64,000 bases of DNA, taken from assembly GCA_024349245.1 (NCBI GenBank), contig JALDNG010000008.1:995001-1059000 (forward strand), read 5' to 3'. Position numbers and translations under genes: made by a program. Shown here piece after piece: positions 62,020 to 64,000 of this stretch. Source of the stretch: Neodontobutis hainanensis (lineage: Eukaryota; Chordata; Actinopteri; Gobiiformes; Odontobutidae). Numbering within the stretch: the first letter of the stretch is position 1; each line of letters opens with the position of its first letter. The notes beneath the pieces were generated by a model, which was given only the letters and a program-made list of their open reading frames with translations, was not told the origin of the DNA and did not search any database.

Positions 62020-64000
62020 TTATTATTATTATTATTATCCTGCAATGTAAGTCTATGGCAGCCCATAGAACCGTATGCTAAAAAGTTGTGAAATTTGGTA
62101 CACTCATAGTGGACAGTGTGAGCTGTCATCCTAACCAATCTGAAGTGTCTACCTTAATCCTCTAGCGCCACCAACTGTCCAAAGTTGGACTTATGTTTAT
62201 GTCAATAACTTTTGAACCGTAAGGCCTAGAATTAAAATTCTTTTTTCCTCTGATTCCTTAGCTCATGAAGATTCGATTGCACCCTATGACGTCATTTTCC
62301 GCCATGATAGTTTTTCCGCCATTTTGAATTTTCTAAAAACGTACTTTTGCGAACTCCTCCTAGGCCGTAGCCCGATTTTCACGAAAATTGAACCAGATCA
62401 TCTTCAGATTATGCTGACTAAAAGTTATGAGAATAAAGTTGATTCTTCAAATCGTTGTCAAATACCGCACAAATGAATTCGACTTAGTGCGCACAAAAAT
62501 AAATGTCGGGTATATCTCTGCAATGCTTTAACATATTCCAACCAAACTTAGTACGTGTTATGGCAACCATGTTTTGAGGATGCCTGCAGAGTTTTGGCGC
62601 AGCGCCTCCTAGTGGTCAGGAGATATAAAAAAGTGAATTATTTGCTTATATCTTCTGAACGCTTTTGCCAAAAATCATAAAACTGGTCTCTTTAGATTCA
62701 GTGCATCATGCCGAGTCCTGCAATACCAAATTTTCCCATATCGGCCATTTTGAGAGTCGGCCATTATGAATATTGTCAAAAAGTGCTATATTTTTTGAAC
62801 GCATTGCTGCATCATTACAAAACTTGGTATGCGTCTTCGGGACCAAGCCCTGAAGATACTCAAAAGGTTTTGGAGCAGCGCCACCTTGTGGTCAAAAGTT
62901 ATAACCACATTCACAAATATGCTAATAACTTTTGATTCCGTTACCCTATTGTAAAACAAATGGTCTTATTGTGTTCACTGGATCAAGCCGAGAGCACAGA
63001 TACCAAATATGTCTTATTCGGACAAACATCCTGTTTGCCATGTTGTCTTTCTTTAAAAACCTACTTTTTAGAACTCCTCCCACACCGTTTGTCCGATTTT
63101 CACCAAAATTGAACCAGATCTTCTTCAGACTATGATGACAAAAAGTTATTAAAAGAAAGTTGATTCGTCAAACCGTTGTCAAATACTGCGCAAATGAAAT
63201 CAACTTAGTGCGCACAAAAATAAAAGTTGGGCTATATCTCTGCAATGCTTTAATATATTCTAACCAAACTTAGTAATTGTTATGGCAACCATGACTTGAG
63301 TCTGCCTGCAGAGTTTGAGGACCTTAGTTGTTTCACACATCAGTTTGGTTACAGCGCTGCCTCTGGATCGGACGTGATAAACCATTCAATCAAAGTGCTA
63401 AAGACCGTATTGACGATTTTTGGCCATTTAGACTGAAGTCTTACTGAAATGTCTTTAGATACTTACTGCCATTGGTCTGATGCTGCCAGCCATCAACACA
63501 TTGAGTCTGCCTGCAGAGTTTGAGCACTCTAGTTGTTTCACACATCAGTTTGGTTACTGGTCGACCGTGATAAACCATTCAATCAAAGTGCTAAAGACCG
63601 TATTGGTGATTTTCCGCCATTTAGAATGAAGTCTTATTGAAATGTCTTTAACTGCTTACTGCCGTTGGTCTGATGCTGCCGCCATCAACACATCAGTGTG
63701 GTTACTGCGCTGCCTCTGGATCGGACGTGATAAACCATTCAATCAAAGTGCTAAAGACCGTATTGATGATTTTTGAGCCATTTCGACTGAAGTCTTATTA
63801 AAATGTCTTTAACTGCTTACTGCCGTTGGTCTGACGCTGCCATCCATCAACACATTGAGTCTGCCTGCAGAGTTTGAGCACTCTAGTTGTTTCACACATC
63901 AGTTTGGTTACTGGTCGACCGTGATAAACCATTCAATCAAAGTGCTAAAGACCGTATTGATGATTTTTCGGCCATTTAGACTAAAGTCTTATTGAAATGT
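62020..64000 (+). repeat. Tandem array unit 5, runs off the window
   Basis: No head: it starts at the TTA tract after unit 4's tail. CRE at 62287-62294; CTCF-like sites at 62601-62615 and 62877-62891, both intact. It lacks the unit 3/4 insertion. The 205-bp subrepeat is expanded here, with copies from 63300, 63504 and 63859 and a partial copy near 63690. No tail is reached by 64000, so the true array length is unknown. Confidence 0.92.

Larger units (their letters stand above)
31965..64000 (+). other. Probable first intron, open at right edge
   Basis: It starts with the GTGAGT donor. I find no acceptor-flanked exon encoding an Ig domain or other recognisable protein downstream, so the intron would be at least 32 kb. 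It holds microsatellites, SINE fragments, candidate enhancers and the tandem array. If the first exon is wrong, this is simply intergenic DNA. Confidence 0.55.

Noticed and set aside
54538..63135. Recurring 60-75-codon frames in the array (for example those starting MPSPAIPNFP)
   Set aside because: They recur only because the DNA repeats. They shift or break between units by small indels and have no codon-pattern sign of selection.
53888..64000. CRISPR-like array
   Set aside because: Units are kilobases long with repeats of variable size and no short repeat/spacer pattern; the setting is a vertebrate genome.

Overview
The window looks like a teleost fish nuclear genome. It is AT-rich, has almost no protein-coding sequence, and carries fish-type interspersed repeats: tRNA-derived SINEs with a fish-type central domain, DANA/Mermaid-like SINE pieces, L2-type LINE ends, and the 'GGGGCCAAGCACCGAAGG' repeat family. 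It also has many (TG)n and (TA)n microsatellites. There are no bacterial-style genes, operons or CRISPR arrays. Most open frames are chance frames in intergenic or intronic DNA.

Layout. 1-29.9 kb is gene-poor DNA with a decayed Tc1-like fragment (4.3 kb), a (TG)n tract (14.6 kb), a tRNA-derived SINE (26.1 kb) and a few patches that look like conserved non-coding DNA. 29.9-31.4 kb is a dense repeat cluster: a minus-strand L2-type LINE C-terminus, SINE fragments abutting it, a second LINE 3' end on the plus strand, and a (TA)n tract. 31.48-32.1 kb is a CpG-rich, TATA-less promoter with an inverted CCAAT box and GC boxes. It is followed by a roughly 300-nt leader without ATG and a first coding exon (31904-31964, + strand). 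That exon encodes a 20-residue signal peptide and ends at a strong donor site in phase 1. Its length, phase and residue pattern resemble the signal exon of the synaptic adhesion gene CADM2, but this is from memory and unproven. 31.97-64 kb would then be the start of a very long first intron: I see no second exon.

The right end, 53.9-64.0 kb, is the most striking part. It is a head-to-tail array of at least five 1.7-2.3 kb units running off the window. Each unit has layered internal repetition (a duplicated block about 720 bp apart and about 205-bp subrepeats), TIR-like GGGGCCAAGCAC/GTGCTTGGCCCC ends, and TTA-repeat junctions. Each carries a full CRE palindrome, CCGCCAT/CGGCCAT (YY1-like) motifs and CTCF-core-like motifs, all in one orientation. 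Units 3 and 4 share a private insertion with a long hairpin, so they duplicated after the insertion. Whether the array is inert repeat or acts as a regulatory or insulator cluster inside the intron is the main open question.
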